From: Chamaecrista fasciculata
Taxonomy: Eukaryota; Streptophyta; Magnoliopsida; Fabales; Fabaceae
NCBI GenBank assembly: GCA_003254925.1
Contig: QANZ01014541.1
Coordinates: forward strand, 1-64,000
Length of the DNA: 64,000 bases
Direction of reading: 5' to 3'
A program made the position numbers and the translations under genes. The first letter of the stretch is position 1; each line of letters opens with the position of its first letter. Positions 1 through 11,313 of this stretch are shown here, piece by piece. Under the pieces are notes generated by a model. It worked only from the letters and a program-made list of their open reading frames with translations, made no database searches and was not told the DNA's origin.

Positions 1-44
1 ATTTCTCAAATAAAATGATTGGCCCTAGGGCACAATCTCCAACA
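1..44 (-). repeat. Inner end of a left-hand LTR, cut by the window edge
   Basis: Positions 12-44 match the outer end of the LTR at 491-2671 (compare 2639-2671): both carry the stretch meaning 'AATGATTGGCC..GGCACAATCTCC' and stop at the same TG/CA-type terminus. On the minus strand this is the start of the 3' LTR of a small element. Leftwards of about position 12 the two LTRs stop matching, so the copies are old or rearranged. Most of this LTR lies outside the window. Confidence 0.5.
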
Positions 45-490
45 CAACAACACACAAAAAACGTTTTTGATTGTGTTCAATTAGGGTTTGTGCAATTAAC
101 ATGTCTTCTTGGAAAAATAAGTCTTGCATCAATAATTCAAGAATTCAAGAATCATATTCAAGAATTCGAATATATTGACCAAAAATTTATAAATTCATAA
201 TTTATAATTTTTGGCCACCCCACAATATTATGATCAAAACAATTTTAATTAAAATACACATAGGGTTTTGGCAAAGACCTAAAATTTTGAGAAAATTTTA
301 ATCAATCAAATTGATTACCTTATGTATCAAATACATAAATTTGCACCATTTTAGATCCGGTTAAAACGTGTGGTGGAAAAACGCAAGATTTGAGCAAACC
401 GATTGAAAAACGGTAAACATACAAACATACATCAACATGTACATTCACAAAACTAGCATAAACACACAGATAGTGTGGCTCAGATACCAC
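45..490 (-). mobile_element. Short leader of a non-autonomous LTR element, with PBS
   Basis: The stretch between the two LTR ends is only about 446 bp and has no coding potential. Read on the minus strand it starts with a primer-binding site at 476-489 (TGGTATCTGAGCCA, one mismatch to the usual initiator tRNA-Met site), placed one base after the LTR end. I see no clear polypurine tract next to the left LTR. An LTR-PBS-leader-LTR layout without gag or pol is what LARD or TRIM-like elements look like; an internal deletion of a SIRE-type Copia element would look the same. Confidence 0.5.
476..489 (-). promoter_or_regulatory. Primer-binding site (tRNA-Met type)
   Basis: The minus strand reads TGGTATCTGAGCCA directly beside the LTR terminus at 491. 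It differs by one base from the initiator tRNA-Met complement TGGTATCAGAGC seen intact in other elements of this window. Confidence 0.6.
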
Positions 491-2671
491 TGTTGGAGAT
501 TATAGAGCGAGCGCAGCGAAAAGAGTGCAAAATTAAAATTTTCGCAAAATCTAATAATCTCCACCCAGGATCCACTATTGGTGTTTATACCAGCGAGAAA
601 AGAAGTTTACCTAAATCAAACGGTTGCTTTGAAATTTGCGCGATTCCAAGAAGTCAACGGGCTCGTGTCCTTCCTCTGCCGGTGATCCACACGAACAGTT
701 TGGCAGATACCCAAGTGCTAGCCTCCAATCTCTTCTCCAAGAGATCTTGGGACCCGATCTACAATCTTGGAATTTCAAGAACACTTCTTGAAATCCAAGG
801 ACCAAAGTGGCGCACTCAAGAGATGAACCAAGAACAACTTTCTTGGAGCCTCTCTCCTTCTCTCTCACTAAAACACCTCCAAAACCCTATGTTTTAGGGT
901 TAGTCGAACTTCCCTATTCTCTCCTCAAGATAGGCGACTTTTCACACTATTTTTGGGATAGGGTTTTAGGCGAGTTTGGTGACTATATATATAGTCTCAC
1001 TCTCTTGAAAATAGGTAATTAATAATCAAGAAATAAGGATTCCCAAAATCTTGATTATAATATTACACTGATACTAATATTATAATTCAAGAATAATAGG
1101 CAATCTTTATTTGAATTTCAAGATCATATATTGAAATCCAAATTTTGAAAGCACACTTCCCATTGGTCAGAGTGAGTCAGGAGGATTTGAATTCTTAATT
1201 AAAATATTACATTAATATCTTTATTTAAAATTCAAAATGCATTCTTGAAATTCAAAATGAAAGATCAAATCTTGCACTTGGATAACAAGGAATGCGCCAC
1301 CCCCTTTAGTTTTTATAGGAATTTAATAAATAAGATAACAATCCTAACTCTTAGGAAGTTATAACCAACTTATTAATATCCTTAACAAATTGAATTAAAA
1401 TATTACCCTAATATCTTAATTCAAATTTGAATCTTGAATTCAAATTCAAATATTGAATTCACATTTAAATCTTGAATTCAAATTAACAAAGTCATATTTT
1501 ATTAATTTCATTAAGAATGAGGCGCCACCCTCACCTTTTTATTCCTCAATATTAGAGAATTTAATAAATCAATAATCCCCTAACTTTTAGGAGACTTAAT
1601 CAACTCATTATCTCCTAATATTTTAAATAAGAATTCAATTGTAAATAGATTAATCAAATTAACTATTTAACAATTAATATATTTAAACTTGTCTAACAAA
1701 TTTAAATATCACAAATGTAGATCTTATTTAAGACAAGACTTCATGTCCTATGACCTTCAACTATGTCTTAAATTGTGTCACTAAAGTGACTCACGAATTA
1801 AACCCTAATTCGTGTCCCTTTACAGTATCTTGATCCTGCTCATGTGTGACCCAGTAGGCCTCACGTGAAGTTGGCAGCAAGCCATCTCTATGACTCACAA
1901 GTCGAGAGTGGACTCTAGCAAGCCATCATGACTACCCAAAACACGTGAGTTATCGTTTTAACATAAACGACTTAACCTTAGTACCACCTTGTCATAATCC
2001 CTATTGTCACACGATATTTTGGTCATGGATAAGGCACGGGAAAGTCATCCTTAATCCAAACCATAACTTTCTCGATTCCTTGAGTTAGTCCCATTTCCCT
2101 GTGTGGCCACACATTCCTTGGACAGACTCATCGAGGGGCCCAGTTAAATATCTCTCAACTTAATGAGAGACAAAATTCCTTCTTGGTCAACCACATTCCT
2201 CAGCACGGCAAACAACTAAACCCGTACCTAGCCTGTATGGCTACCTTGTTACGGGCAACGTTGGATTAGGCCAAAGTTCAGCAAGTACAACGCCGGAATA
2301 GTCAAGACCTCAGGTTTAAGGGCATTGTGACAAGTGTACAGGAGAGGCTAGCTCATGACTAAACCCTTGCAGGACTCTCCGGGTCGGTCCAGCAACTTGT
2401 AACCCTTTACATAATTGCACCATGACTCTCGAAAAGCATCTCATGCGTGTATCTCTATACACCAAAGTCATGCTAGTCTTAGTTCATTCACGTTCCCACG
2501 TGAATAATCGACCAGGGACAGTTTAGAATAATTATCACATAATTAATCACGGATTGTTGTCACAGTAAACATGCTAATAATATGATAACGACACAATTTA
2601 TCATCCATAAATCAGTCAAACAATATGTTCATACACATAAAATGATTGGCCGTAAGGCACAATCTCCATCA
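491..2671 (-). repeat. Long LTR (about 2.18 kb) of a non-autonomous retrotransposon
   Basis: The ends form an imperfect inverted repeat: TGTTGGAGATT at 491 and AATCTCCATCA ending at 2671. A tRNA-Met primer-binding site lies immediately outside the 491 end, so the element reads on the minus strand and this is its 5' LTR. The LTR is AT-rich with no long ORF. The left target duplication would lie outside the window, so the insertion cannot be confirmed by TSD. Confidence 0.55.
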
Positions 2672-2689
2672 CTTCATTAGTACATAATC

Positions 2690-4383
2690 ATAAACATGTG
2701 AGTCAGAGAAGATATCAGAATCATCCGTACTTATGCAACATATGCAATTCTTTCATTACTTACTGTCTTCTTTACTTAACTTTACATCATAGTTGGTCGC
2801 GACCGACACATCAGTTGGCCTTCCAGGGCATCCCCCGACGTGTACACAATTCAATGGCCTCCGAGCGGGTCCTTCCATCGTCCCCGGTCATCATAATATT
2901 GGCACTCAGGCCACTAGGCAGGACGCACTAACATCCTCAGTTGTCTTTTAAATGTCTTTCTTTCTTTATGCATTTCATGCTGATGCGGGCACCCGTCGTA
3001 AGGTGTCAGAACCGAATCAAATTAATAATACTCGAGCCTCGCAAGTATTACTATATATTAATATATAGTATAGATGCTAACCCAATGTCGAATCTCTCGC
3101 GGAACTCAATGTGATGAGATCTAAGAGAACTGTGACCAGAGGTGAAGTTTGTAGTTTTAATTGGTAAAAGTGCTGATTACAATTTCAAATGAATAAAGAA
3201 CAATAGTTGAGAGAAACCTTAGAGATGGACTATCATAGTTCATGAATGATAAAGAGGAGATAAATGATTTGCATCAAATAACCACATCCAATGATGTATT
3301 TAATAATCATAAATACTAATTATATAATTGAAGTGCAATCCACCCTAGTTATAGGAAAATGCTATCGTCATCTTCAAATATATTAGCAATGAAAGCAATG
3401 GCGATAGATATAGATTTAGGATAGATAACTCAACCAATACTTGGAAATACGAGAATTTATCATTAACCTTTCAAAGTAATCTCTATATTACAGATCAGAC
3501 CAATGAACAAATAGAGAAAATAAGAACAATCCTAAAAACTATACTTTCTAATGTATAAACAATTCAACACATACCTATGAAGAAATTGAGAATACTCATA
3601 AATGCAATACCAATATCTGGACTCTACATGAACAGTGCGATGAACTCAAGTCGCATCCTTGAGGTATTCCTCAAGTATCTACCTAATTAGTTACTCATAC
3701 TCTAGAGTAACTCCTAAGCTATTTTACTGATTTCTTCGTGCTGAGGTTCTTGGTGTTTTTCGGTGTGTTCCTAGTGCGCTTTGAGTGTGGAATGACGAGC
3801 TCTATTTATAGACACAAAACCACTCAAATCTTCCTTCAAACTTCATGCAATTGACATATGTGCTACTAAACGTAGTGGAAAACACGAATCCATGCTCAAA
3901 ACGCACATGCATGAACATTCAAGGATGAAATCAGGCATAATAGTGAAAATGGACCAAACTGCAACTTCAGAAAACATTCATGCAAGTGAAGAAATGAGAT
4001 TCAAGGAGAGATTTAGAACATCCTTCCTCAAGATCTTGATGAATTCTTGTTGCTACAGCTCCTTCTCTCTCTGGGATTGAGAAAATGCTCCTCAAATGCC
4101 CATTTTCGAGTTGCTGCCCAGAATTTATATTCCGGGCAATTCGCTAGTACCTTGCCGGCGAGCTGGTCAAAATAATTACCAAACTACCATTCTGAAAAAT
4201 CTTCTAAAAGTCCACTTTTCAACCCTCAAATCGTCTTTCGTCCTTGCCTTATAGTCCTTTTTGCACTAGCAGTTAAGTCCCTGAAGCTTCTAATCCTCAT
4301 TTTCGGATCCATCTCTCATTTGGTACCATCATCAATATATCATTCATCAATTAACAGATCCTTCCAAAAGTCGGGGTGTTACA
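2690..4383 (-). repeat. Probable Ty3/Gypsy LTR, boundaries uncertain
   Basis: On the minus strand the sequence starting at 4383 reads TGTAACACCCCGACTTTTGG, a start typical of plant Ty3/Gypsy LTRs. No internal domain, PBS or second LTR was found beside it, so a solo or truncated LTR is likely. The other end is not defined; a TG-type terminus near 2978 is one candidate. No gene is visible; a short palindromic TATATATTAATATATA tract lies at 3051-3069. Confidence 0.35.
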
Positions 4384-5215
4384 TTAGAAGCGTTGACAAA
4401 TGAGGTGAAATAGTACTCTGAAAGTTGATAATGTTGTTTTGACCAAACTCAATTTCGGTGTACTTACTATTTGATCTTATTTGCTAATAATCTCAACTAG
4501 ATAGAGAAAGAACTCATCAAGAGTAACTTGTAGCTCTAATTTCATAAAATCACATTAATAAGCTTCTTCCCTCAAATACCTTCCTCTCCCTATCTATCTT
4601 CCATAAAATCACATTTCTTGTTGAGCAATTTTCCCTCGAATTCTTCCTATTCCCCTTGACTCATGCATATCACAAAATTTTGAAGCTTGATCATTTAATA
4701 AGCTTCTTCCCTCAACTTTATTTTCTTGCATCAAATGCATCATAATTACTAACCTTTTTTTCCCTCTGTTAAATATGGCATTGACTAATTCACTAGACAA
4801 TTTAATTGAAAGATTACATGCATCCAAAAAATTTGGAATCATTCTCTAACCTTCTTGGCAGAATAATGCATCTCGGGAAAGGCCAATGAAAAAAATTACC
4901 CTGGAATCTTCATCGGCCACGACAACAAGACACTAGGCCATAATTAAAGCTCTAAGAAGAGTCTAAAGACGCAACAAGACATTCAATATCTCCACTTCAT
5001 TAGCATTACTCCGTACAACGATCTAACTAAAAAGATGAGATCTCCCACTTCAAACCATGGCCTTTTAGCATAAAAATATAGTCTATATTAAGCACTAGAC
5101 ATCAACCTAACACATTGGGAAAGCAAAATTATTCAAATATGTCATAATGGCACCATGTCCATCTTGACACTGTACCACCAAGCATCTTAATCAACAATGG
5201 AACTCATCACCTTTT
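4384..5215. other. Intergenic sequence, no gene seen
   Basis: AT-rich DNA with no supportable ORF. Part of it, about 4,470-4,540 (TTTGCTAATAATCTC.. then AGAGAAAGAACT), resembles the dispersed repeat found again at 21.5 and 33.2 kb. Confidence 0.4.
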
Positions 5216-5990
5216 AAGATAGTCAAAGGATTGCATCATGTTAAGAGAAGACTAACGCTAGTTGAAGGACTGCTTCACATTCAAAGAACATTGACACGCA
5301 CCATCTACTAACCAAAGGACTGCATCACATATAGAGTAATTAAGTTAGTTTCAATTAAAGATTATATCACATTTAGATATACTGATCCTAAAAGTGTCCC
5401 ACATCATGAGAGTCGTTTATTACTCAAAGGTCTGCATCATATTCAGAGAAGACTAACACTGGATGGTTGCAAATTGCGGTCCGCAACCGCAATTGCGCCC
5501 GCAATATTGCTGTTGCGGTGGTGGCCGCAACCCGCATCAGACCGCAACGACTACACCGCAACAGTCGCAACCTATATTGCAACACCCGCAACCGCAGTAA
5601 ACGTAACGCAACCGCATCCGCAACCGCAACCGCAATTTACAACCAGTGACTGGTTAAAGGACTACATAACGTTCAATGAACAATGGCACCCACCTTCTAT
5701 TAGCCAAGGGATTGCATCATGTATAGAGCAAGTTAGTTTCAATCAAAGGATTGCATCACATTTAGAGAAGATTGATCCTAAAAGCATTTCACATCATGAG
5801 GGTCGTCAGTAAATTAAAGGATTGCATCACATTCGGAGAAGACTAATGCCAGTTGAAGGACTACATCACATTCAAAGAAAACTAGCACCCACCATCCACT
5901 AGCTAAGGAACTACATCGTGTATAGAGCAAGCTAGTTTCAATTGAATGACTGCATCACATTGAGAGAAAATTATCACTAGACTTTGAAGC
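5216..5990. repeat. Degenerate tandem repeats, period about 205 bp
   Basis: The phrases AAGGACTGCATCACATT, AGAGAAGACTAAC, GAGCAAGTTAGTTTCAAT and ATCCTAAAAGC..CACATCATGAG recur in the same order. Copies begin near 5,242, 5,446 and 5,838; the second is longer only because of the small insertion at 5,463-5,648. Removing that insertion restores a period near 205 bp. Within each copy the phrase AAGGA(C/T)TGCATCACAT itself recurs every 50-75 bp. No function is visible. Confidence 0.65.
5463..5648. mobile_element. Small TIR element (MITE-like) inserted in the tandem repeats
   Basis: About 186 bp, much more GC-rich than its surroundings and built mostly of CCGCAA/GCAACC words. The ends are inverted repeats: ATGGTTGCAAATTGCGGT on the left, complement of ACCGCAATTTACAACCAGT on the right. 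ACTGG is repeated on both sides (5,458-5,462 and 5,649-5,653), inside 8-bp flanks that match at five of eight positions. It interrupts one repeat unit. A decayed hAT-type MITE fits best. The ORFs crossing it are by-products of the repeated words. Confidence 0.5.
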
Positions 5991-5998
5991 ACTATCAA

Positions 5999-6422
5999 AT
6001 TTGGAAACCCCAAAATTTGACGCATGACTGAATCGAGGTCACCTCACTTTAATATAGCGAACAACCATGTCCCCATTCCAAGACGCAAGGCAAGACATTC
6101 ATTTATGCATGCATGCATCATAAATTAAGTTTTCACTTCGGCCAAAATACATGTTCATTTTCTTCACTTGCTCTCAAATAGAAACCTTCAAACTACTTCT
6201 TACTTTCCATGCATAAGAAATAAACAAGTGAAGATGAGTAATTGTGAACATCACATTTTTTTATGGGCCTCTATATAAATATTTTAACCTTAGGATTTTA
6301 ATACTTTAGGTTTTCCTAAAAAAAATCTGTATGGATCATAGCTGTGTGGCGCGACACACAAGGCAGTGCGTTGTGGCAAACAAAACAATTCTTTTGCTGC
6401 AGATGTAACCCCATGGTGCACA
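5999..6422. other. Intergenic sequence, no gene seen
   Basis: No ORF or RNA gene is supportable. The end (about 6,340-6,420, with GTGTGGCGCGACACACAAGG) resembles sequence near 34.05-34.15 kb, so it may belong to a dispersed repeat that the CACTA element interrupted. Confidence 0.3.
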
Positions 6423-7096
6423 CACTACAAGAAAAAACGAGATTAGCTACGGACGATTCCGTAGCTGATCCATAGCTAATCCGTAGCTAAATACGTTAGC
6501 TACGGATTAGCTACGGATCAGCTACGGAATCGTCTGTAGCTTCTGGCCAGTCGCTAATTAGCTACAGAATTTTCCGTAGCAAATTCATAGCAAATCCGTA
6601 GCAAACTTTTTGGAGATCAGATTATCATGTCCGTAGCTAATTTGCTATGGATAACCCGCAGCTAATTCCGTAGCTATTCCCTAGCTAAATTCTTTATATC
6701 CGTAGCTAATTTATAGCTAATCCGTAGCTATTCATTTAACAAAGCAACTAAAATCCCTAGCTAATCGATAGCTAATCGGTAGCTAATTTTTGTAGCTAAT
6801 TCATAGCTAGTCCCTAGCTAATCCACAACTAATTTCTCAAACTAATATATAGCTTTTTCTATAAATAATCAGTAGTTATTATTTCTAATTTATTTTACTT
6901 ATATTGTTATTATTGAGTTCTACAAATAATGCAAAAATAATAATAAACATAAAATTTGAAATATAATTAACAAAAAATCAATTCTTACATAAGATCCATA
7001 ACATACAATAAATATCAACATAGATTGTAAGATTAATCTATGTAAGTTGAGTATTCTTAAAAATCTCGTAGCTAATTCTGTTTTTTTTTTGTAGTT
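6423..7096. mobile_element. CACTA (EnSpm-like) non-autonomous element
   Basis: The left end reads CACTACAAGAAAAAAC, the hallmark CACTA terminus of plant EnSpm elements. The right end reads TTTTTTTTTTGTAGTT, the expected inverse apart from its last base. A 3-bp duplication, ACA, flanks both ends (6,420-6,422 and 7,097-7,099). Subterminal copies of TAGCTACGGA and decayed forms fill the first 400 bp in both orientations, as expected for transposase-binding repeats. At 674 bp and without a transposase ORF it depends on an autonomous relative. Confidence 0.85.
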
Positions 7097-7099
7097 ACA

Positions 7100-9270
7100 G
7101 GCATTTTTGTTGAGTTTTAAGATTTCTTAGTGGCCACACGTCATGAGTGTACACTGCGATGCACAACCTATTTATATACATATGAGGTTGACGCTCTTTC
7201 TAATTGGATGGTTTAATTTTTAAACATGCGCCATGGCAGCGCCTCGACACACTATTAGGATTCATTCTACTTTTTTGTTTTCTTATAAATAGAGGTTCAA
7301 TTTCTAATTTTAGGGATCCAAAAAAATTCTCTAAAACATCCTCTTTTCTCAAAGCACTCTCTCTCTCTCTCATGTAAGTTTCAACCTCTTTAGCTTCATT
7401 TAGTTTCTTTGGTTTCTTTTATTTTGTTTACTTTCTTTCTCTAGGCTTGAGCTTAGCAAATTGTCCTCGCGGGAAATGCTCATTTCGAAGATGAATTATT
7501 CTCCTGATTTTTCTATCTTCTTTATTTTCCAAAGTATTTTTAATTATTTTTCTTTTTACTTCTATTTTCTTTGCATATCTTGGAGTTTCACTTAGGATAT
7601 AAGGAATTGTTGTTAGGTTAACCCTATAAATCAACACAAAATAATATTAATTTCTTCTTAGGTCAAATATTTAAAGTCTTTTCAAGTATTTTGGGTCAAA
7701 GATTTGAAGTCTTTTAGGTTTAGGTTTAAAGTCTTGTAAAATTTAGGTTTAGATTTTTCACTAAAGATGATAATAAAAAGAAGAGATATTAGGTTACCCT
7801 ATCAATCTTTCCAAAAATAATGTCATTTTTCTTAGGGTTTAGGTCTAGACTATAAGTATATAGGTTTGATCTTAATCTTTGTGTGACAGTATCCCTTTGG
7901 AAATCTTAAAACGATTTGAATACTCTTAATTAAAATCTCAAAGTATGTTTACTTTATTATCATCTTATTGAGTGTTTATTTTTTCAAGCAATGTTTATTT
8001 GAATGCCCTAACTTTTTACTATGAAGAGAGTAACCGAGTAACTTGTCTTTCCAACAAACAATAAACTCTTTTTCAAAATGTGTGGATTATAATCACTTAT
8101 AATTAGGTATGTAAGTCTTAAAGTTTTCACCTGAGTCAAGTCTAACCTTGCATTTTATTTTATTTTTCTCTCTTCTTTTTAAATTATTAGTTGCCAATTA
8201 TTGTTTTTCTCTTTGTAAATTATTATTCTTACATTTTTTAATGCAAATTATTATTTGCTTCTTTGTTGATTATTTTTGTCTACTTTATTATATTTTTTTT
8301 TCATAAATTATTATTTGATTTTTTTTATTTGGGATAATTAATTATGAACTTTTTTAGCTATTTAATTTTTATACAATTGTTTTAGGATAACCTTTCTATT
8401 AGAGGAGTTTTTTAGGATGCCTAACACATTTTCTAAAAAACAAATGACCCTCGGACCCATCTTTGATTCGAAACAAGTTTTTTCAAATTAAGTCTTATAT
8501 TTGTCTGAATTATTTTTGAATTGTTTTACTTATTTTTTTCAATTTTTTTTTATAAAATTTGGCGACAATTTCTTTTGAAGTAAAAAAACGATATTTTCCA
8601 CAATGCCAGTTGAATATTGGATCACATTTTGTTTTGCCATATTTTACTATATTTTTCATACAATATATTAAAATTTTCGTTGGTTATTGTCTTGGATTCT
8701 AATATTTCATTCTCAAATGAGTCAATATGATGCATGAGGTTTTAGAAATACTGTGACAAGTGACACATATTGAAGATGAGCATCAATACTACATATCAAG
8801 AAATTTCTTGTCATTTGTTGGAGTAGTTGCACTTGCTCTACTTGATTGTCCCTCTTGTTGACATTGAAATCTAATGAAGAATTAGAATAATAACTTAACT
8901 AATATAAGTTAATGATAGAAAAATTATTGCGAAAGGTTGCAACCATTACCTCTGAAATAATGATCAATGGTATGCTATCATCATTATTGTCTCCAAAGTT
9001 TTCTAAATCAGGAGTTTAGGTAAAATCGAAAATATGGGGTAAAATCGTATCGTAAAACCTGTATATAAATGAAAATTTTTTCAGAATATATATATGTTTC
9101 ACTTAATCAATTTAGATGCATAAAACTTTTAATAAATATCCCAATCTAGCATTCATTGATCAAAATACATAAGTCCAAGTATTTAACACTAATATTACCC
9201 TAACAAATTAGCGAGATAACATAAGTTCATCAAAACTAGAAATTAAATCATACACTCAAACTAACAAAGT
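7100..9270. other. Intergenic sequence, no gene seen
   Basis: T-rich DNA with a short CT run (7,359-7,371) and TATA-like TATAAATAG at 7,285, but no coding region or RNA gene I can defend. Around 8,780-8,990 the minus strand has short open stretches next to a possible splice site. Since the hAT remnant continues just to the right, this might be its decayed 3' part; I cannot show it. Confidence 0.3.
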
Positions 9271-9295
9271 TCTTCAAAAGCCTTCTCAAAATCTT

Positions 9296-9341
<46 letters not shown>

Positions 9342-9355
9342 TCCTCCATCATCAT
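9271..9355 (-). pseudogene. Tail of hAT transposase, split off by an LTR insertion
   Basis: On the minus strand this continues the acidic C-terminal tail of the hAT remnant at 14,152-14,660: a run of Asp codons (the ATC repeat read backwards) followed by a Glu-Lys-Phe-rich end. The 4.8-kb LTR element sits between the two parts and has duplicated ATCAT at both joins. Frames are not maintained throughout. Confidence 0.5.
9299..9341. repeat. (ATC)n microsatellite
   Basis: About 14 uninterrupted ATC units. On the minus strand they encode poly-Asp within the acidic tail of the hAT transposase remnant. The adjoining LTR element inserted at the edge of this tract. Confidence 0.9.
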
Positions 9356-10303
9356 TATACAGGGAACGGGATAGGTTTATGTTTGAAGGTCCAGAGCAAA
9401 ACAAGATAAATAGAGTAAAATAATAATCAAAGTAAAGAATAACAATACTAGATTAAAAAATAGAAAACAATCTCTAGGATGGTCTTAATAGGGGAGAAGT
9501 AAAGCACTTTAAATAAGAAATGAGTAAGACAAGAAGACCTAAAATATAGTAAAACTAAGTATGTTCTAAAGAGCTCAAGGAAAAGAGTGGTTCTTTCTAA
9601 TATCTCAAGAATAAAAGAAGGAAAAGATGAGTTGCCTCCCCATAGAAACTACATGTCTCTCTTTCTAATATATGTGAGTTCTTCTCTTTCTTCTCTCTTT
9701 CACTATTGCTTTCTACGTGACTTCCCCCATCTTTCCCTCTGTATGTCTTCTCCATATACCTTAATGCCTTATTTAATATGTAATTACATGGACTTATAAC
9801 CGTCCTTCACCTTCTCTATATTTATTATATTGCATTATATATATTTAACAACATTCATTTGTTATTAACACTCACCAAACGGCCATAGACTTCAATTCAT
9901 ATTAATCCACATGTAAATAACGCATAATGTCTCATGTAACGTGAGAAGAAGAAAAGATGAAAGAATATGGCTAAAATAACACTTTGATCCTTAACCAGTT
10001 TACTTTCTCTCATAATAACCCCTATTTACTAATAAAGCTAGGATGATGGGATTTGAGCTCAATAGAACAATACTATATTTACTAAATATAAATCCTTACC
10101 TTACTTACTTAAGTGATAGTGACTGAACACGAAGGAGCCTTTACTTCAATCCTACCAAGCCACACCCTAGGACTATTCCCGGGTAAGGAGGGAGGAGTCT
10201 CCCTTCCTTCACAACATTCCCAACCTTGTCTGAGTAAGGACATTGCGGATACCTTGCCTCTTATATTAATTAATTAATTATAAAATATAGCCATGTAGGA
10301 ACA
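9356..10303 (-). repeat. 3' LTR of the non-coding LTR element
   Basis: Collinear with 13,200-14,146 over its whole length. The outermost six bases have diverged (TATACA where the partner has TGTTCC). It ends in GGAACA at 10,303. Confidence 0.85.
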
Positions 10304-11275
10304 TTAGGCCCCCTGCACATGTATATGGAAAAGCTCTTAGCTCATGTACATGTGCATTAGGAGTATGAATTACAAAGCTTATCACAGATTCTTTAACCTT
10401 GTTATCTTAAAGGCAAAGTGTGAGAGGGTCTTATTAACTGAGATGTCTCATCATCTTTAACCTTCTCTTCAAGGAAGGATGTATATGTATACTAATATGT
10501 CTTATCCTCTTTAACGTTCTCCTTTAAAGCAGGATGTATGTATACTAATATGTTTCATCCTCTTTAACCTTCCCTTTCAAGGCAGGATATAGGTGCTTAG
10601 TGTCATAGAGACTTTGATATGAGATACTTTAATATCACCATAATTACTAGTGGAGACGATCTCCATCGCACTCTCCTTTATGGGGGAAGAGTGAGCCATT
10701 GTGATTTATTGTTTGAGTGACAGATTCACTTGGCACCCTGAAGCTCTTTGATCAGCAGGGAGTATCTTAGTTTACTGTCCGAGGGACAGATTCACTTGGC
10801 ACCCTGAAGCTCTTTGCTCACTAGGGAGTATCTCAGTTTACTGTCCGAGGGACGGATTAACTCATACGTTTTTTTTTTAAAAAAAATATTTTCTTTAACT
10901 TCTTGAAGCTTTGATTTTACTGAAATAATATAATGATAATTGTAGCTCTAAAAGACTTAACTTAGGACCACATATAATGAAGGCTTAATTTACAGGCCCT
11001 AAAAAATCACTAATACAAATATAGAAATATGACTATCAAAGCATTATGACATACGAATAATAATGAAATCAGACTTAACACTTTCTTTCAATTCAATCCC
11101 ACCATTATCTTCATTAAATTCTATAAATGGGATATACAGAAAATTCTTATGTTGAATGTAACCTATGGCATATGTGAATCATTCTCTCAAAAGCCTTCTT
11201 CATTGGAGAATATAAATAAATAAAGAAAAATCTGACCTTATATATGACATACCTTGTTCGAACTTCTGCATACTA

Positions 11276-11313
<38 letters not shown>

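Noticed and set aside
5467-5812. Overlapping ORFs of 60 and 112 codons rich in Ala, Thr and Asn
   Set aside because: They follow the CCGCAA words of a small inserted element and then run into tandem repeats; no domain is visible.
5216-5990. CRISPR-like spaced repeats
   Set aside because: Repeats are degenerate, the spacers are also repeated, and this is plant nuclear DNA.
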